Positions 1 to 11,786 are shown, numbered from the stretch's first letter. The stretch: 64,000 nt of DNA from Paenibacillus lacisoli (GCF_030580655.1 NZ_JAUQTB010000003.1:1-64000); one strand, 5' to 3'. A program made the numbers and translations. The notes: generated by a model not told the origin, from the letters alone.

Positions 1-75
1 AAACCCCGCTCGACTTGCATGTATTAGGCACGCCGCCAGCGTTCGTCCTGAGCCAGGATCAAACTCTCCAATAAA
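1..75 (-). rRNA. rrs: 16S ribosomal RNA, 5' end only (partial)
   Basis: Read on the minus strand, this is the conserved beginning of bacterial 16S rRNA: GAGTTTGATCCTGGCTCAG is followed by the GACGAACGCTGGCGG and CATGCAAGTCGAGC blocks. The rest of the gene lies outside the window to the left. The 5' end is placed near 75 by comparison with Bacillus 16S genes, where the mature RNA begins a few bases before GGAGAG. It points away from oriC, as rRNA operons beside the origin normally do. Confidence 0.95.
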
Positions 76-260
76 GTATTGAAAAGAGCGATAAGCTCAT
101 TTTGAATCTGACGAGATATAAATCTCATTGTTTGCCGTTACTTTCGTAACAGCGATACTCACTCGTTGTTCAGTTTTCAAAGATCAAGCATTTCGTTCGC
201 CGCTTCAGCATCTCGCATCAGCAACTTTTATAATATAACATATCTCTTTCATACTTGCAA
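76..260 (-). promoter_or_regulatory. rRNA operon promoter and leader
   Basis: On the minus strand there is a sigma-A promoter with -35 TTGCAA (255-260), a 17-bp spacer and -10 TATATT (232-237), about 155 bp before 16S. The leader holds the block GATCTTTGAAAACTGAACAA (about 166-185), typical of Bacillus and Paenibacillus rRNA leaders and spacers and probably part of a boxA-type antitermination or processing signal. A small hairpin, GAGC-TTATC-GCTC, lies near 88-100. The stretch between here and the next gene is AT-rich and shows no other gene. Confidence 0.75.
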
Positions 261-365
261 GTCTTTTTTTCAAGAATCATTTTATCACTTCGATAAAATA
301 ATATATTCATGAAAAGTGACTTATAAGAATATACCATATATCTGTTATAGATTGCAACCCTTTAA

Positions 366-1430
366 TTACGATGAAGTAATAATCTCTTTAATGTGCAGAT
401 TTCGCTGCTGTGTCAGATTTACAATCTGCCCTTTAACGTTAATCCACGGTCTCGTAGGGTGATCACGATCCACAAACACAATCTCACCGATTTCTTCATT
501 ACTTAAACGTACTTTTGTCCCGTTACTAAGCTGGGTTACTTTGTTGATAAAAATTTGCACAGTCGTTGGATCCAGTTTACCGAAAGCCTCGGTGTGCAGC
601 TGCTCTAATACAATGTAAGGAGATTGTGCCCTGCGGTAAGCCTTCTCCAGAGTCATAGCATGGAAAATATCAGCTACAGATACGACTTTGGCATAAGTAT
701 GAATCTGTGTACCATCCAGGCCTAGCGGATACCCTGAACCATCGACCTTCTCATGATGCTGCAGTGCTGTTAAGCGTACACCCTCATTTATAGCCTTTGC
801 ATTCTTCAATAGCTGATAACCGTAGGTCGTATGCTGCCTAATCTCTTCCTGTTCCTCCTGAGTTAACGGTGCAGGTTTATGAAGCAGAAGAGGATCCACC
901 TTAACGTTACCGATATCATGAAGAAGTCCTGCCAGAGCCACCTGCATCCAGTCCTTCTGTGGGAGGCCTGACCATTGGGCCAGCAAATAAGAAGTAAGGG
1001 ATACCGTTACCGCATTATGATATCTGTAATCGTCCTCTTTCATCCCATAAGGCTGAAAAGTTAAAATGTTGTATTTGTTCAAGTGCTTAAAAAGTGTCTC
1101 CAGTTGGGTACGCAGCTCCAGAATTGGAACACCTGCAGCAACAGATGATTGAAAGGCTGCCTTTGTCAGGGCGATCATTTTGTCGTAATCCTGTTCAAAG
1201 GAAGAAGCAGCGGCTGCAGAATTAGTCACCGTCTCTTTCTTCACAGTTCCTTTTCCTTCTCCCGCTTCACTCTCAATCTCAACATGCTGAATCAGAAAAG
1301 CGCGCAGTACTTCCAGATCCCTCGGAAGCAGCACCGTACCTTTCGCCAGAACCAAACCGCCTAACTCTGTATGTACATCTTTTGCCAGCTTATAGCCGGG
1401 TTTCAACTGCAGTATCGAAATGTTATCCAT
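366..1430 (-). CDS. HD-GYP domain c-di-GMP phosphodiesterase
   Basis: This 354-residue cytoplasmic protein carries an HD-GYP phosphohydrolase domain in its second half. The metal-binding HD pair is in HDIGN (residues 171-175) and the GYP signature is in HHEKVDGSGYP (225-235). HD-GYP proteins hydrolyse cyclic-di-GMP to pGpG or GMP. The N-terminal 100 residues are the variable part seen in many Paenibacillus paralogs and contain no recognised sensor or membrane segment. It sits alone between gyrA and the rRNA operon. Upstream on the minus strand is a -10 TATAAT (1475-1480) with no good -35. The substrate is a family inference and has not been proven for this copy. Confidence 0.85.
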   Translation of the reverse strand: MDNISILQLKPGYKLAKDVHTELGGLVLAKGTVLLPRDLEVLRAFLIQHVEIESEAGEGKGTVKKETVTNSAAAASSFEQDYDKMIALTKAAFQSSVAAGVPILELRTQLETLFKHLNKYNILTFQPYGMKEDDYRYHNAVTVSLTSYLLAQWSGLPQKDWMQVALAGLLHDIGNVKVDPLLLHKPAPLTQEEQEEIRQHTTYGYQLLKNAKAINEGVRLTALQHHEKVDGSGYPLGLDGTQIHTYAKVVSVADIFHAMTLEKAYRRAQSPYIVLEQLHTEAFGKLDPTTVQIFINKVTQLSNGTKVRLSNEEIGEIVFVDRDHPTRPWINVKGQIVNLTQQRNLHIKEIITSS

Positions 1431-1533
1431 CCTCAGATCTCTCCATCACTACACAAAATAAGTATTCAAATTTTATTATAAGGTGAGCCTACACTGACTG
1501 TACATCTTTTTCCACCTTAAATCGAAAAATCGA

Positions 1534-1564
1534 ATAAAAAAAGAGACCTTCTGAAGAAGGTCTC
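1534..1564 (-). terminator. Intrinsic terminator of gyrA
   Basis: A perfect 10-bp stem (GAGACCTTCT and its complement, 1543-1564) with a 2-base centre is followed on the minus strand by seven T. It lies directly after the gyrA stop and separates gyrA from the HD-GYP gene. Confidence 0.9.
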
Positions 1565-1578
1565 CTGATCATCTATGC

Positions 1579-4149
1579 TTATTCTTCGGAACCGCTATCT
1601 CCGGTTGGGTCTTCCTGCTCCACCTCGAACACTTCGTCGCTCGGACTTTGCAGTACGATGTCGCCAGAATCACCAGCAACGTCAACTTCGCCTTCGATCA
1701 TCTCTTCAATGAGATCTTCCTGATCTTCCGTCTTATCTGCACGTGCTACGGTCGCTACCGAATCATCTTCGCGGATATTAATTAATCTTACACCCTGCGT
1801 ATTCCGGCCCATAGTCGAAATGCCTTCCATGCTGGTACGGATCAGTGTTCCGCTTGCCGTAATGATCATAAGGTCCTCTTCATCCTTAACGACCTTCAGC
1901 CCGGCAACCGGTCCATTCTTGTCTGTGACATTAATCGTCTTGATCCCTTTACCACCACGGCTCTGTACACGATAATCGCTTGTAGGCGTACGCTTGCCGT
2001 ATCCCTTCGCGGTTACGATCAAGACGTCCAGTTCCTTATCCACGATATCCATACCAATGACTACATCACTGTCGTCCAGAGTTATGCCTTTTACACCTGT
2101 TGCACTGCGTCCCATAGAACGAACGTCACCCTCAGGGAAACGGATCGACATTCCATTCGCGGTACCCAGAATCATCTCCTGCTGTCCGTCCGTGAGCTTG
2201 GCTTCAATCAGGGCATCGTCCTCACGCAGATTAATGGCAATCAGTCCACCCTTACGGATGTTCATATAATCACCCAGAGGTGTCTTCTTCACAATGCCCT
2301 GACGGGTAGCGAAGAACAGGAACTGGTCATCCTTGAACTCCTCAACAGAAATAACGGCATTCACCGATTCTCCCTGCTCAATCTGAATCAGGTTGATTAC
2401 AGGTGTCCCTCTTGCCGTACGGCTGAGGTCAGGAATTTCGTAAGCTTTAATCCGGTATACCTTCCCCTTGTCCGTAAAGAACAGGAGATGATTGTGAGAG
2501 TTGGTAACGAAGAGATGCTCGACAAAATCTTCATCCTTCGTATCCATTCCGACAACCCCGCGTCCGCCTCGCTTCTGGCTGCGGTAGGTGGTTACAGGCA
2601 GACGCTTGATATACCCCGTATGAGTAACAGTAATAATTACTTCCTCACGTGGAATCAGGTCTTCGTCAAGAATGCTCTCTTCCCCTACCGTAATTTCCGT
2701 ACGGCGTTCGTCTCCATAACGGGCTTTGATATCATTCAGCTCTTCGCTGATGATGTTTAGTACTAGATGCTCGTTGGCCAGAATCTCTTTGTACTCTGCA
2801 ATCTTCTGCATCAGTTCGTTATACTCGTTCTCAATCTTCTCCCGCTCCAAACCGGTCAGACGCTGGAGACGCATGTCTAGGATAGCCTGCGCCTGTTCAT
2901 AGCTGAGCTCAAAGCGCTGGATCAGTCCGTCGCGGGCAATCTCGGTTGTCGCGGAAGCACGAATAAGTGCAATCACTTCATCCAAATGATCAAGCGCAAT
3001 CCGCAGACCTTCGAGAATATGGGCTCTGGCTTCTGCCTTTTTGAGGTCATACTCCGTACGGCGACGAATAACGACGATCTGATGCTGCAAATAATGATAC
3101 AGCACATCACGCAGATTCAGAATCTTCGGTTCGTTATTTACAATAGCCAGCATGTTGATGCCAAATGTAGATTGCATAGCTGTGTGCTTAAACAGGTTGT
3201 TCTGTACGACATTTGGATTTACATCACGGCGTAGTTCAATGACGATCCGCATACCGTTACGGTCTGATTCGTCGCGCAGGTCTGTAATTCCCTCGATCCG
3301 CTTATCACGTACAAGTTCTGCAATCTTCTCTACCAGGCGTGCCTTGTTAACCTGATAAGGAAGCTCATGCACAATGATCCTTGCCTTGTTGTTGTTCTCT
3401 TCAATGGTTGTTTTGGCACGCATCGTCACGGATCCACGGCCTGTCTGATACGCTTGGCGAATGCCGGACCGACCCAAAATATAACCTGCCGTAGGGAAGT
3501 CAGGCCCGCTGATATAATCCATGAGTTCCAGGGAAGTAATCTCCGGGTTCTCGATCAGTGCCTGAACCCCATTGATAACCTCTGTAAGGTTATGTGGGGG
3601 AATATTGGTAGCCATACCGACTGCAATCCCGCCTACGCCATTAACCAGCAGATTCGGGAATCGGGCAGGCAGCACGACAGGCTCATGCTCTTCGCCGTCA
3701 TAGTTCGGCATGAAGTCAACTGTCTCTTTATTAATATCACGAAGCATTTCCATAGAGATCTTCGAGAGGCGCGCCTCGGTATAACGCATAGCTGCCGCCA
3801 TGTCACCATCAATGGAACCAAAGTTCCCGTGTCCGTCTACGAGCATATAACGCATGGAGAAATCCTGTGCCATCCGTACCATTGTCTCATATACCGCAGA
3901 ATCGCCGTGCGGGTGATACTTACCGATTACTTCGCCGACAATCCTCGCTGACTTCTTGTACGGCTTGTCCGGAGCCATACCAAGCTCTGACATCGCGTAC
4001 AGGATACGGCGGTGTACGGGCTTCAATCCGTCACGCACATCTGGCAGCGCACGGCTGACGATAATGCTCATTGCGTAATCCATGAAGGACTCACGCATCT
4101 CCGTTCCTATATCCCGATTTATAATTTGCGAGTTATTTTGTTCCGCCAT
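1579..4149 (-). CDS. gyrA: DNA gyrase subunit A
   Basis: GyrA (856 residues) is the DNA breakage-reunion subunit of the type II topoisomerase that introduces negative supercoils; it works as A2B2 with GyrB. The catalytic tyrosine is Tyr123 in MRYTEAR. The quinolone-resistance region HGDSAVYE (81-88) has wild-type Ser84 and Glu88. The C-terminal beta-pinwheel has the GyrA box in the form QKRGGRG, and the tail is acidic. The start at 4149 is chosen because AAGGAGGT lies just upstream; an in-frame start at 4206 would add 19 unconserved residues. Unlike in Bacillus subtilis, a YheC/D gene on the other strand separates gyrA from gyrB. Confidence 0.98.
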   Translation of the reverse strand: MAEQNNSQIINRDIGTEMRESFMDYAMSIIVSRALPDVRDGLKPVHRRILYAMSELGMAPDKPYKKSARIVGEVIGKYHPHGDSAVYETMVRMAQDFSMRYMLVDGHGNFGSIDGDMAAAMRYTEARLSKISMEMLRDINKETVDFMPNYDGEEHEPVVLPARFPNLLVNGVGGIAVGMATNIPPHNLTEVINGVQALIENPEITSLELMDYISGPDFPTAGYILGRSGIRQAYQTGRGSVTMRAKTTIEENNNKARIIVHELPYQVNKARLVEKIAELVRDKRIEGITDLRDESDRNGMRIVIELRRDVNPNVVQNNLFKHTAMQSTFGINMLAIVNNEPKILNLRDVLYHYLQHQIVVIRRRTEYDLKKAEARAHILEGLRIALDHLDEVIALIRASATTEIARDGLIQRFELSYEQAQAILDMRLQRLTGLEREKIENEYNELMQKIAEYKEILANEHLVLNIISEELNDIKARYGDERRTEITVGEESILDEDLIPREEVIITVTHTGYIKRLPVTTYRSQKRGGRGVVGMDTKDEDFVEHLFVTNSHNHLLFFTDKGKVYRIKAYEIPDLSRTARGTPVINLIQIEQGESVNAVISVEEFKDDQFLFFATRQGIVKKTPLGDYMNIRKGGLIAINLREDDALIEAKLTDGQQEMILGTANGMSIRFPEGDVRSMGRSATGVKGITLDDSDVVIGMDIVDKELDVLIVTAKGYGKRTPTSDYRVQSRGGKGIKTINVTDKNGPVAGLKVVKDEEDLMIITASGTLIRTSMEGISTMGRNTQGVRLINIREDDSVATVARADKTEDQEDLIEEMIEGEVDVAGDSGDIVLQSPSDEVFEVEQEDPTGDSGSEE

Positions 4150-4529
4150 GCTGGACCTCCTTCTTGTCCTCGGCACTCTGCATTCTTCATCCGAATCCAT
4201 GCACAATGCTCGTCCTTACAAAAACGTTCCCTGCTTGCGATATGTGAAAAGGATAACAAGCAATAAACCGTTCAAAAACGTTATTTTAATTATATTACTT
4301 TCACAAATGGAGCACAATTAAACGTTAATGTCCGGCCTGCTGGTCCTCGTTCAGCAAAAATGGGGAAATGCCCCTGCCTCATAGGTTCTCCCCCACATAC
4401 AATAAAAAGTGTAAGGTCGGATTTCAGTCTGAAAAACAAAAATCCGGGAAAACCCCATATTCCTCTATTATACCATTGTTTTTCACGCTTGTCCTACAGT
4501 TTTCATCGCCTCATACCTTACCAGAAAGG
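4150..4529. promoter_or_regulatory. gyrA promoter region and gap before YheC/D gene
   Basis: On the minus strand a good gyrA promoter is visible: -35 TTGTGC (4312-4317), 17-bp spacer, -10 TATAAT (4289-4294). This gives a leader of about 130 nt. The motif CAAAAACGTT occurs twice, at 4219-4228 and 4273-4282. For the plus-strand YheC/D gene there is only an AT-rich stretch and no convincing sigma-A promoter. No gene was found here. Confidence 0.65.
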
Positions 4530-5315
4530 ATGATGATTTTGCCGATCCAGCGGGTATCGAGTAAATGGGCCAAGACCCAGGTTATGATGGCCAACAAGCG
4601 GCTGTCCATGTTCATTCCGGCAACCCAACTCTATTCGAGGCAGGCTTTGGAAGAACTGCTGCTGCTGCACAAAACAGTATATATTAAGCCAGACCGCGGT
4701 ACGTACGGCAATGGCGTCATGAATGTCAGCCGAGACGGTGATACTCCGGATACGACAGGGATCTACATCCTTAGACACGGACTCACTTCCAAGTCATGTA
4801 GCAGTCTGGATGAAGTCCATACGGCCATTACGTCCAAGATCAAAAACAGGACATTTATCGCCCAGCAGGGAATCTCCATGCTCCAATATCAAGGCCGTCC
4901 CTTTGATCTTCGGGTATTAACTCAATTCAGTCCCCAAAGGCACTGGGAAACGACCGGCATCATTGGCCGGGTAGCTGCTGCAGGCAAAATCATAACTAAC
5001 TATCATGGCGGCGGACAGGTCCAGACACTGCGTACTCTGCTTAAATCCTACATGACTGACTGGGAAAACGGGCGTATGGAGCTGTGGCTTAATGAACTGG
5101 GCAGGGATACGGCCCGTCAGCTGCAAAAGGCTTATCCACGGCTGAAGGAAATTGGCCTGGATATCGCTATTGACGAGCACTATCAGACCTGGATCCTGGA
5201 GGTCAACACGCTGCCGGGAATCTTCGGCTTTAACTGGCTGCCGGATAAGCGCATTTATCAGCGTATCCAGCGCTATGCGGCTGCCTACGGACGCTTTTCC
5301 AAAGCCAAGCGCTAA
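4530..5315 (+). CDS. YheC/YheD family ATP-grasp protein (endospore coat-associated type)
   Basis: This protein of about 261 residues belongs to the YheC/YheD ATP-grasp family, whose Bacillus members are associated with the spore coat and whose substrate is unknown. Visible ATP-grasp features are the N-terminal SSKWAKT motif, the nucleotide-binding VYIKPDRGTYGNGV, the FDLRVL strand, and the metal-binding end WILEVNTLPG. The start is uncertain: ATG codons are at 4530 and 4533, but the AGAAAGGA ribosome site at 4523-4530 is better spaced for TTG at 4539. It is the only plus-strand gene in the left arm and lies between gyrB and gyrA, convergent with gyrB and divergent from gyrA. Confidence 0.85.
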   Translation: MMILPIQRVSSKWAKTQVMMANKRLSMFIPATQLYSRQALEELLLLHKTVYIKPDRGTYGNGVMNVSRDGDTPDTTGIYILRHGLTSKSCSSLDEVHTAITSKIKNRTFIAQQGISMLQYQGRPFDLRVLTQFSPQRHWETTGIIGRVAAAGKIITNYHGGGQVQTLRTLLKSYMTDWENGRMELWLNELGRDTARQLQKAYPRLKEIGLDIAIDEHYQTWILEVNTLPGIFGFNWLPDKRIYQRIQRYAAAYGRFSKAKR

Positions 5316-5327
5316 CGTTAAGGCTGC

Positions 5328-5376
5328 AATAAAAAAAGGCGCCCCATCAAAATTGATTGAGGCAGCCTCTTTGTAC
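5328..5376. terminator. Imperfect terminator between YheC/D gene and gyrB
   Basis: The arms AGGCGCC and GGCAGCCT around an AT-rich centre form an imperfect hairpin. On the minus strand it is followed by a run of seven T, so it should end gyrB transcription. On the plus strand the T tract is poor. Confidence 0.55.
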
Positions 5377-5389
5377 CGAAGGTTCCGGC

Positions 5390-7309
<1,920 letters not shown>

Positions 7310-7383
7310 CTACTTCTATAAGATTCAGAACCACGATTTTGCGTTATGGTAATGATGAGTCATTATTTATTTAGCAAAGAATG

Positions 7384-7413
7384 TATATAAGCATTTTGAA
7401 TGCTCTTGAACAA
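7384..7413 (-). promoter_or_regulatory. Possible gyrB promoter
   Basis: On the minus strand, TTGTTC (7408-7413) and TATATA (7384-7389) are separated by 18 bp, and the spacer contains a small hairpin (AGCATT/AATGCT). It would give gyrB a leader of about 80 nt in addition to read-through from recF-remB. Confidence 0.4.
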
Positions 7414-7430
7414 ATTTATTATAAACCTAA

Positions 7431-7676
7431 TTATTCAAAAAAGACGTTGGCACGCTTTTTGAGCGTAGAGGAGGAAATGGGTGAGTAATAGACGGTGCTT
7501 TTCGTTACAACGATCGACTTAGCCTCTTCCTCACCGATCATTTCGACATTTTTCTGCTGTTCGGCGTGAGTCACATACTGCTTGGAGATTTTGGAGGATT
7601 TTTCGATGGAGATATCAAATATAGCAACCAGTTCGGAAGAGCGAATGACCTTCTCTCCTCCCAAATGTATATACAT
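7431..7676 (-). CDS. remB: Extracellular matrix regulator RemB
   Basis: This 81-residue protein matches the RemB (YaaB) family, which lies between recF and gyrB in Bacillus and helps control biofilm matrix genes there. Recognisable parts are the N-terminal MYIHLGGEKVIRSSELVAIFD and the serine-rich C-terminal half with STVYYSPISSSTLKKRA. Full family length is present. It starts 18 bp after the recF stop and is clearly co-transcribed with recF. How it acts in this organism is inferred from Bacillus only. Confidence 0.9.
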   Translation of the reverse strand: MYIHLGGEKVIRSSELVAIFDISIEKSSKISKQYVTHAEQQKNVEMIGEEEAKSIVVTKSTVYYSPISSSTLKKRANVFFE

Positions 7677-7694
7677 CGCGGTGACTTCACTCCC

Positions 7695-8807
7695 TTACGG
7701 TTCCACCTGACCGGCGTGGACGTGATAAATGCCGGCTTCCTTCAGCCGGCCGGTATTCAGGCTCTCAACACCTGTAGCAGTTATAAAAGTCTGGACTTTG
7801 TCCTGGAATGTCTCGATCAGTTGGGTCTGCCTGTACGGATCCAATTCAGAGAGAACATCATCCAGCAGCAGTACCGGGTACTCGCCAATTTCTTCGTGAA
7901 TCAGCTCAATCTCAGCCAGCTTCAGGGACAATGCAGTCGTTCGCTGCTGACCCTGTGAGCCGTAAGTCTGAACTTCCCTGCCGTTAATACTGAAGGCCAA
8001 ATCATCCCGATGCGGGCCTGCAAGCGTCATTCCACGGCGAATTTCCTGTTCACGTACTTGTGATAACTTTAACATAAATCGGTCTAATAAGACAGCTTCA
8101 TCTTCTTCATCCGCTTCACCGAAGGAGGGGACATAGGTCAATTGGAGGGCTTCCTTGCCGCCTGTAATTCCTTGGTGAATTTCCAAGGCCCATTTTTGCA
8201 GCTTTTTTATAAATTGTTTCCGTTTTTTAACGATTTTAACACCATGCTCGGCCAGCTGCTCGTTCCATACCTCCAGCATAACCTGAATAGATGCCTCTTT
8301 GCCCCAGGCCTGCTTTAGCAGGTTGTTGCGCTGTACAAGAACCTTCTGATACTGCTGCAGATGATACAGGTAGCCTGGCGCCACCTGTCCGATCTCCATA
8401 TCGAGGAAACGGCGGCGAATCCCCGGGGTGCCCTTAACAATTTCCAGATCCTCGGGAGCAAACATGACGACGTTCAAAGTTCCGACAAAATCACTCAGCT
8501 TTCGCTGTTCCAAGCCATTGATTTTTGCCTTTTTCCCCTGTGTGGATAACATAAGCTCCAGCTTTACGTCCCCATACTTGCGGCTCACTTCAGCACCGAT
8601 ATAAGCGCTGGTCTCGGAAAACGCAATTAGTTCCTTGTCCCGGGCTGTACGGTGACTTTTGGTCAATGCCAATACATAAAGAGCCTCAACGAGGTTAGTC
8701 TTGCCTTGGGCATTTTGTCCGATGAGCAGGTTGACCGGTCCGAAGGAACCCAGCTTCAGCTGCTCGTAGTTGCGGTAATTCTGCAAAGTAATTTGGTTGA
8801 CAAACAC
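7695..8807 (-). CDS. recF: DNA replication and repair protein RecF
   Basis: RecF (370 residues) is an SMC-like ATPase that helps load RecA at gaps through the RecFOR pathway. The Walker A motif GQNAQGKTN is near residues 30-38, the ABC-type signature region is around TYGSQGQQRT, and Walker B with the D-loop is LLLDDVLSELD. Length and motif order are normal. It lies in the dnaA-dnaN-yaaA-recF-remB-gyrB order, about 50 bp after yaaA. The ATG at 8807 is the first good start. Confidence 0.97.
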   Translation of the reverse strand: MFVNQITLQNYRNYEQLKLGSFGPVNLLIGQNAQGKTNLVEALYVLALTKSHRTARDKELIAFSETSAYIGAEVSRKYGDVKLELMLSTQGKKAKINGLEQRKLSDFVGTLNVVMFAPEDLEIVKGTPGIRRRFLDMEIGQVAPGYLYHLQQYQKVLVQRNNLLKQAWGKEASIQVMLEVWNEQLAEHGVKIVKKRKQFIKKLQKWALEIHQGITGGKEALQLTYVPSFGEADEEDEAVLLDRFMLKLSQVREQEIRRGMTLAGPHRDDLAFSINGREVQTYGSQGQQRTTALSLKLAEIELIHEEIGEYPVLLLDDVLSELDPYRQTQLIETFQDKVQTFITATGVESLNTGRLKEAGIYHVHAGQVEP

Positions 8808-8858
8808 GTGCTTGGACCTCCCTGCTCTGTAAAAAAGAAGACGTAAAGCATAATTGCT

Positions 8859-9077
8859 CTACGCCTTGGCAGCCACCTCAAAGGTACCGCAGCCTTCCAC
8901 CTCGATTTTGTAGCCGGGATAAAGCTTGCGTCCCCGGCGGTCTTCCTCTTCTCCGTTCACCTTAACCTGGCCCTCCTGCAGCAGCGCTTTGGCCATGCCG
9001 CCTGTCGGCACACAGTCTGCCAGCTTAAGGAACTGGTCCAGCTTGATGTATTCACTGTTGATGGTGATGATCTTCAA
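8859..9077 (-). CDS. yaaA: S4 domain protein YaaA
   Basis: This 72-residue protein is a single S4 RNA-binding domain. The core is EYIKLDQFLKLADCVPTGG followed by AKALLQEGQVKVNGE, the typical S4 helix-turn-strand. YaaA homologs always lie between dnaN and recF in Bacillota; a link to 50S ribosome assembly has been proposed for this family. It lies 32 bp after dnaN and is part of the same operon. Confidence 0.93.
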   Translation of the reverse strand: MKIITINSEYIKLDQFLKLADCVPTGGMAKALLQEGQVKVNGEEEDRRGRKLYPGYKIEVEGCGTFEVAAKA

Positions 9078-9109
9078 GGCTCATCTTCCCTTTCCGAGTT
9101 AGCTGTTAA

Positions 9110-10252
9110 TTAATTGGTTGTACGGTAAGGCAGGATGATGTACAGCGCATCGCTGTCATCCAGCGGCTTCAGAATGATCGGGCTCATAATGCCGGTAAAA
9201 GCAATCATCAACTGCTCGCTGTCGAGCACCTTCAGAACATCCAGCATATATTTTGAGTTAAACGAAATTTTGAGCGGCTCTCCCTTAAAATCAGACACTT
9301 CCAGCTCCTCACGGACTTTACCAAGCTCAGAGGAACTCGAGGAGATTTCAATCCCTCCGTTCTCCATGGTCTGAAGACGAACAATATTCGTTTTCTCCTC
9401 ACGGGAGAGCAGATAGGCACGGTCGATCGACTCGCTCAATTTTTTAGTGTCCACGATCAGTTCTGTTTTGTAGGTTGTCGGAATAATTCTAGAAGTATCA
9501 GGATAGGTGCCATCCAAAATACGGGTATAAAACAGAACACGGTCAATTTTGAAGAGAACCTGATTGTCGGCAACGACGATATCCACAAGGGTATTCTGGT
9601 CCGGAATGATTTTGCTGAGTTCATTGAGCGTTTTACCGGCAATGACAACATTGCTGAAACGAACATCACCCTCATTCTCAAGTTGAGCGCTTCGTGTTGC
9701 CAGGCGGTGGCGGTCCGTTGCTACAAATTTGAAGCCTTCTTCATTCAGGTTCCAGAGAACCCCTGTCAGGATCGGTGTCGTTTCATGAGTAGAAATGGAG
9801 AATACCGTCTGTTTGATCATATTCTTCAGCAAGTCGCCCGGAACGGACATGGTCTGGTTCTCTTCAATGTTCGGCAGTACCGGGAATTCCTCCGGATCAA
9901 GACCGACCATCTGAATTTCAGTAGCACCGGCCGCAATAAAGGTCTGGAAATTTTCCTTGACCTCCATCTGGATCTCCTGAGAAGGCAGCTTTTTGATAAT
10001 CTCGACAAAAAACTTTGCTGGCAGTACAACACTGCCTGGTTCGTGGATGGTTACAACGGTGTGATTGTCATCTTCCATAGGAATAAAGGATTGAATCGAA
10101 ATATCCGTGTCGCTTGCAGTAAGTGTCACACCTTGATGATTTACGTCCAGCTTGATCCCTGTCAGGATCGGAATCGTTGTCCGGCTGGAAATCGCTTTGG
10201 ATACATGCTGAATGGATTCGTTCAAATAGCTCTTCAAAATGCTGATCTTCAT
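9110..10252 (-). CDS. dnaN: DNA polymerase III beta subunit (sliding clamp)
   Basis: DnaN (380 residues) forms the ring-shaped dimer that tethers the replicative polymerase to DNA. The three clamp domains are present in order, with family sequences such as TTIPILTGIKLDV early, ETTPILTGVLWNL in the second domain, and the C-terminal end YIILPYRTTN. The ATG at 10252 is preceded by TAGGAGTGA. The 187-bp gap to dnaA contains origin elements, so dnaN is probably read both from its own region and through dnaA. Confidence 0.98.
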   Translation of the reverse strand: MKISILKSYLNESIQHVSKAISSRTTIPILTGIKLDVNHQGVTLTASDTDISIQSFIPMEDDNHTVVTIHEPGSVVLPAKFFVEIIKKLPSQEIQMEVKENFQTFIAAGATEIQMVGLDPEEFPVLPNIEENQTMSVPGDLLKNMIKQTVFSISTHETTPILTGVLWNLNEEGFKFVATDRHRLATRSAQLENEGDVRFSNVVIAGKTLNELSKIIPDQNTLVDIVVADNQVLFKIDRVLFYTRILDGTYPDTSRIIPTTYKTELIVDTKKLSESIDRAYLLSREEKTNIVRLQTMENGGIEISSSSSELGKVREELEVSDFKGEPLKISFNSKYMLDVLKVLDSEQLMIAFTGIMSPIILKPLDDSDALYIILPYRTTN

Positions 10253-10304
10253 AGTTTCACTCCTACAGGGAATTGGCCTTTTTCAAATAGGGCGTATGCC
10301 CGTT

Positions 10305-10426
10305 TATTTAGGTGATTATTTATTTAAAAAATAGTAGTAATAGTAATAGGCAGCGTGAATATGTGGATAAGTGGGTGAAACAGGCAACAAATCAAGCCTA
10401 TCCACATGTGTATAGATTGTGTATAG
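10305..10426. other. oriC, dnaA-dnaN part: DnaA boxes with DnaA-trio-like repeat and AT-rich stretch
   Basis: A perfect DnaA box is at 10362-10370 (TGTGGATAA; TTATCCACA on the minus strand) and a one-mismatch box at 10398-10406 (CTATCCACA). Two copies of TGTGTATAG follow at 10407-10415 and 10418-10426. Beside the perfect box, after a short GC-richer spacer, are six uninterrupted trinucleotides TAG TAG TAA TAG TAA TAG (10332-10349), and then an AT-rich stretch back to about 10305. Read from the box this is 3'-GAT/AAT-5' repeated, which matches the DnaA-trio unwinding element known from Bacillus subtilis. Confidence 0.8.
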
Positions 10427-10439
10427 GCTCTGTACTTGT

Positions 10440-11786
10440 TCAGGTTGGGTTTTTGATTTTCTCTGTCAGGGTGTTGATAACTTTGAACAGTTCCTGGTCC
10501 ACCTTGAGAGACTGACTGATCTTCTCATGCGCATGGATGACCGTGGTATGGTCTCGTCCGCCGAATGCTTCACCGATCTTAGGCAGGGAGTAATCCGTTA
10601 GTTCCCGGGACAGGTACATGGCAATCTGGCGCGGATAGGCCACTGCCTTGGTTCGTTTGCGTGCTTTGAAATCTTCCAGCCTCAAATTGTAATATTCACC
10701 GACGCGCTGCTGGATATCCTGAATAGTGATCATTTTAGGCCGGCTTGAAGGAATAATATCTTTGAGTGCTTCGGCTGCAAGATGGCTGTTGACGTCCTGA
10801 TTGGTTAGGGACGAATAAGCTACGACCCGGATCAGGGCACCTTCCAGCTCACGAATATTGGTGTCAATCTGATTCGCAATATACATCATTGCTTCATTTG
10901 GGATATCCAGGTTCTCTGCCCGTGCCTTTTTGCGCAGAATCGCAATCCGTGTCTCAAGATCCGGCGGCTGGATATCCGTAATAAGGCCCCATTCGAAGCG
11001 GGAACGCAGACGCTCTTCCAGTGTCGGAATCTCTTTGGGAGGACGGTCACTGGATATGATGATCTGCTTGCGCTCTTCATGCAGGGCGTTAAACGTATGG
11101 AAAAACTCTTCCTGCGTTGACTCCTTGCCGGCGAGAAACTGAATATCATCGATCAGCAAAATATCAACGTTCCGATATTTGTTCCGGAAGCTCTCGCCCC
11201 GGTTATCACGGATGGAGTTGATGAATTCATTCGTAAATTTCTCAGACGACAAATAAACCACCTTGCTGCTTGGATCGTGTTCCAGTACATAATGGCCGAT
11301 CGCATGCATCAGATGAGTTTTGCCCAGACCAACGCCGCCGTATAAAAACAGGGGATTGTATGCCTTGGCCGGCGCTTCGGCGACGGCCAGCGAAGCAGCA
11401 TGGGCAAAACGGTTGCCCGGTCCGATAACAAACGTATCAAACGTATATTTCGGATTGAGCATATGAGAGAAAGCTTCCTCCTGAACAACCGGCCGCGGTT
11501 CAGCCGGCTGCTGCATATCCGGCTCAGCCGGCTTGTTCTCCTCAATCACAAACTTCACTTCTACCTGCTTGCCAAGCAATTCATACACGGTTGATCCTAC
11601 CAGCTTGGTGTAGCGGCTCTCGAGCCATTCCACCGCAAACGTGGTTGGTGCGGAAATCACAATGGAGTGATCATTCAGCTTCGTAGCCTTGGTGGCCTTA
11701 AACCAGGTATCAAAGCTTGGTTTGCTCAGCTTGGTTTGTATGATGGATAGAATTTGCTGCCATAGTTCGGAAGTATGGCTATCCAC
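10440..11786 (-). CDS. dnaA: Chromosomal replication initiator DnaA
   Basis: DnaA (448 residues) binds DnaA boxes and melts oriC. Domain I is at about residues 1-80, a proline- and glutamate-rich linker follows to 105, the AAA+ domain has Walker A GGVGLGKT (150-157) and Walker [10 protein letters not shown], and the C-terminal helix-turn-helix carries the signature [15 protein letters not shown]. The start codon is GTG at 11786, preceded by AAAGGAGTGA. A 5' leader of about 300 nt carries two hairpins, and DnaA boxes flank the promoter, which suggests autoregulation. Confidence 0.98.
   Translation of the reverse strand: MDSHTSELWQQILSIIQTKLSKPSFDTWFKATKATKLNDHSIVISAPTTFAVEWLESRYTKLVGSTVYELLGKQVEVKFVIEENKPAEPDMQQPAEPRPVVQEEAFSHMLNPKYTFDTFVIGPGNRFAHAASLAVAEAPAKAYNPLFLYGGVGLGKTHLMHAIGHYVLEHDPSSKVVYLSSEKFTNEFINSIRDNRGESFRNKYRNVDILLIDDIQFLAGKESTQEEFFHTFNALHEERKQIIISSDRPPKEIPTLEERLRSRFEWGLITDIQPPDLETRIAILRKKARAENLDIPNEAMMYIANQIDTNIRELEGALIRVVAYSSLTNQDVNSHLAAEALKDIIPSSRPKMITIQDIQQRVGEYYNLRLEDFKARKRTKAVAYPRQIAMYLSRELTDYSLPKIGEAFGGRDHTTVIHAHEKISQSLKVDQELFKVINTLTEKIKNPT

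Noticed and set aside
3367-3951. A 194-codon plus-strand frame inside gyrA.
   Set aside because: It is entirely within the conserved gyrA breakage-reunion domain and has no ribosome site or family likeness.
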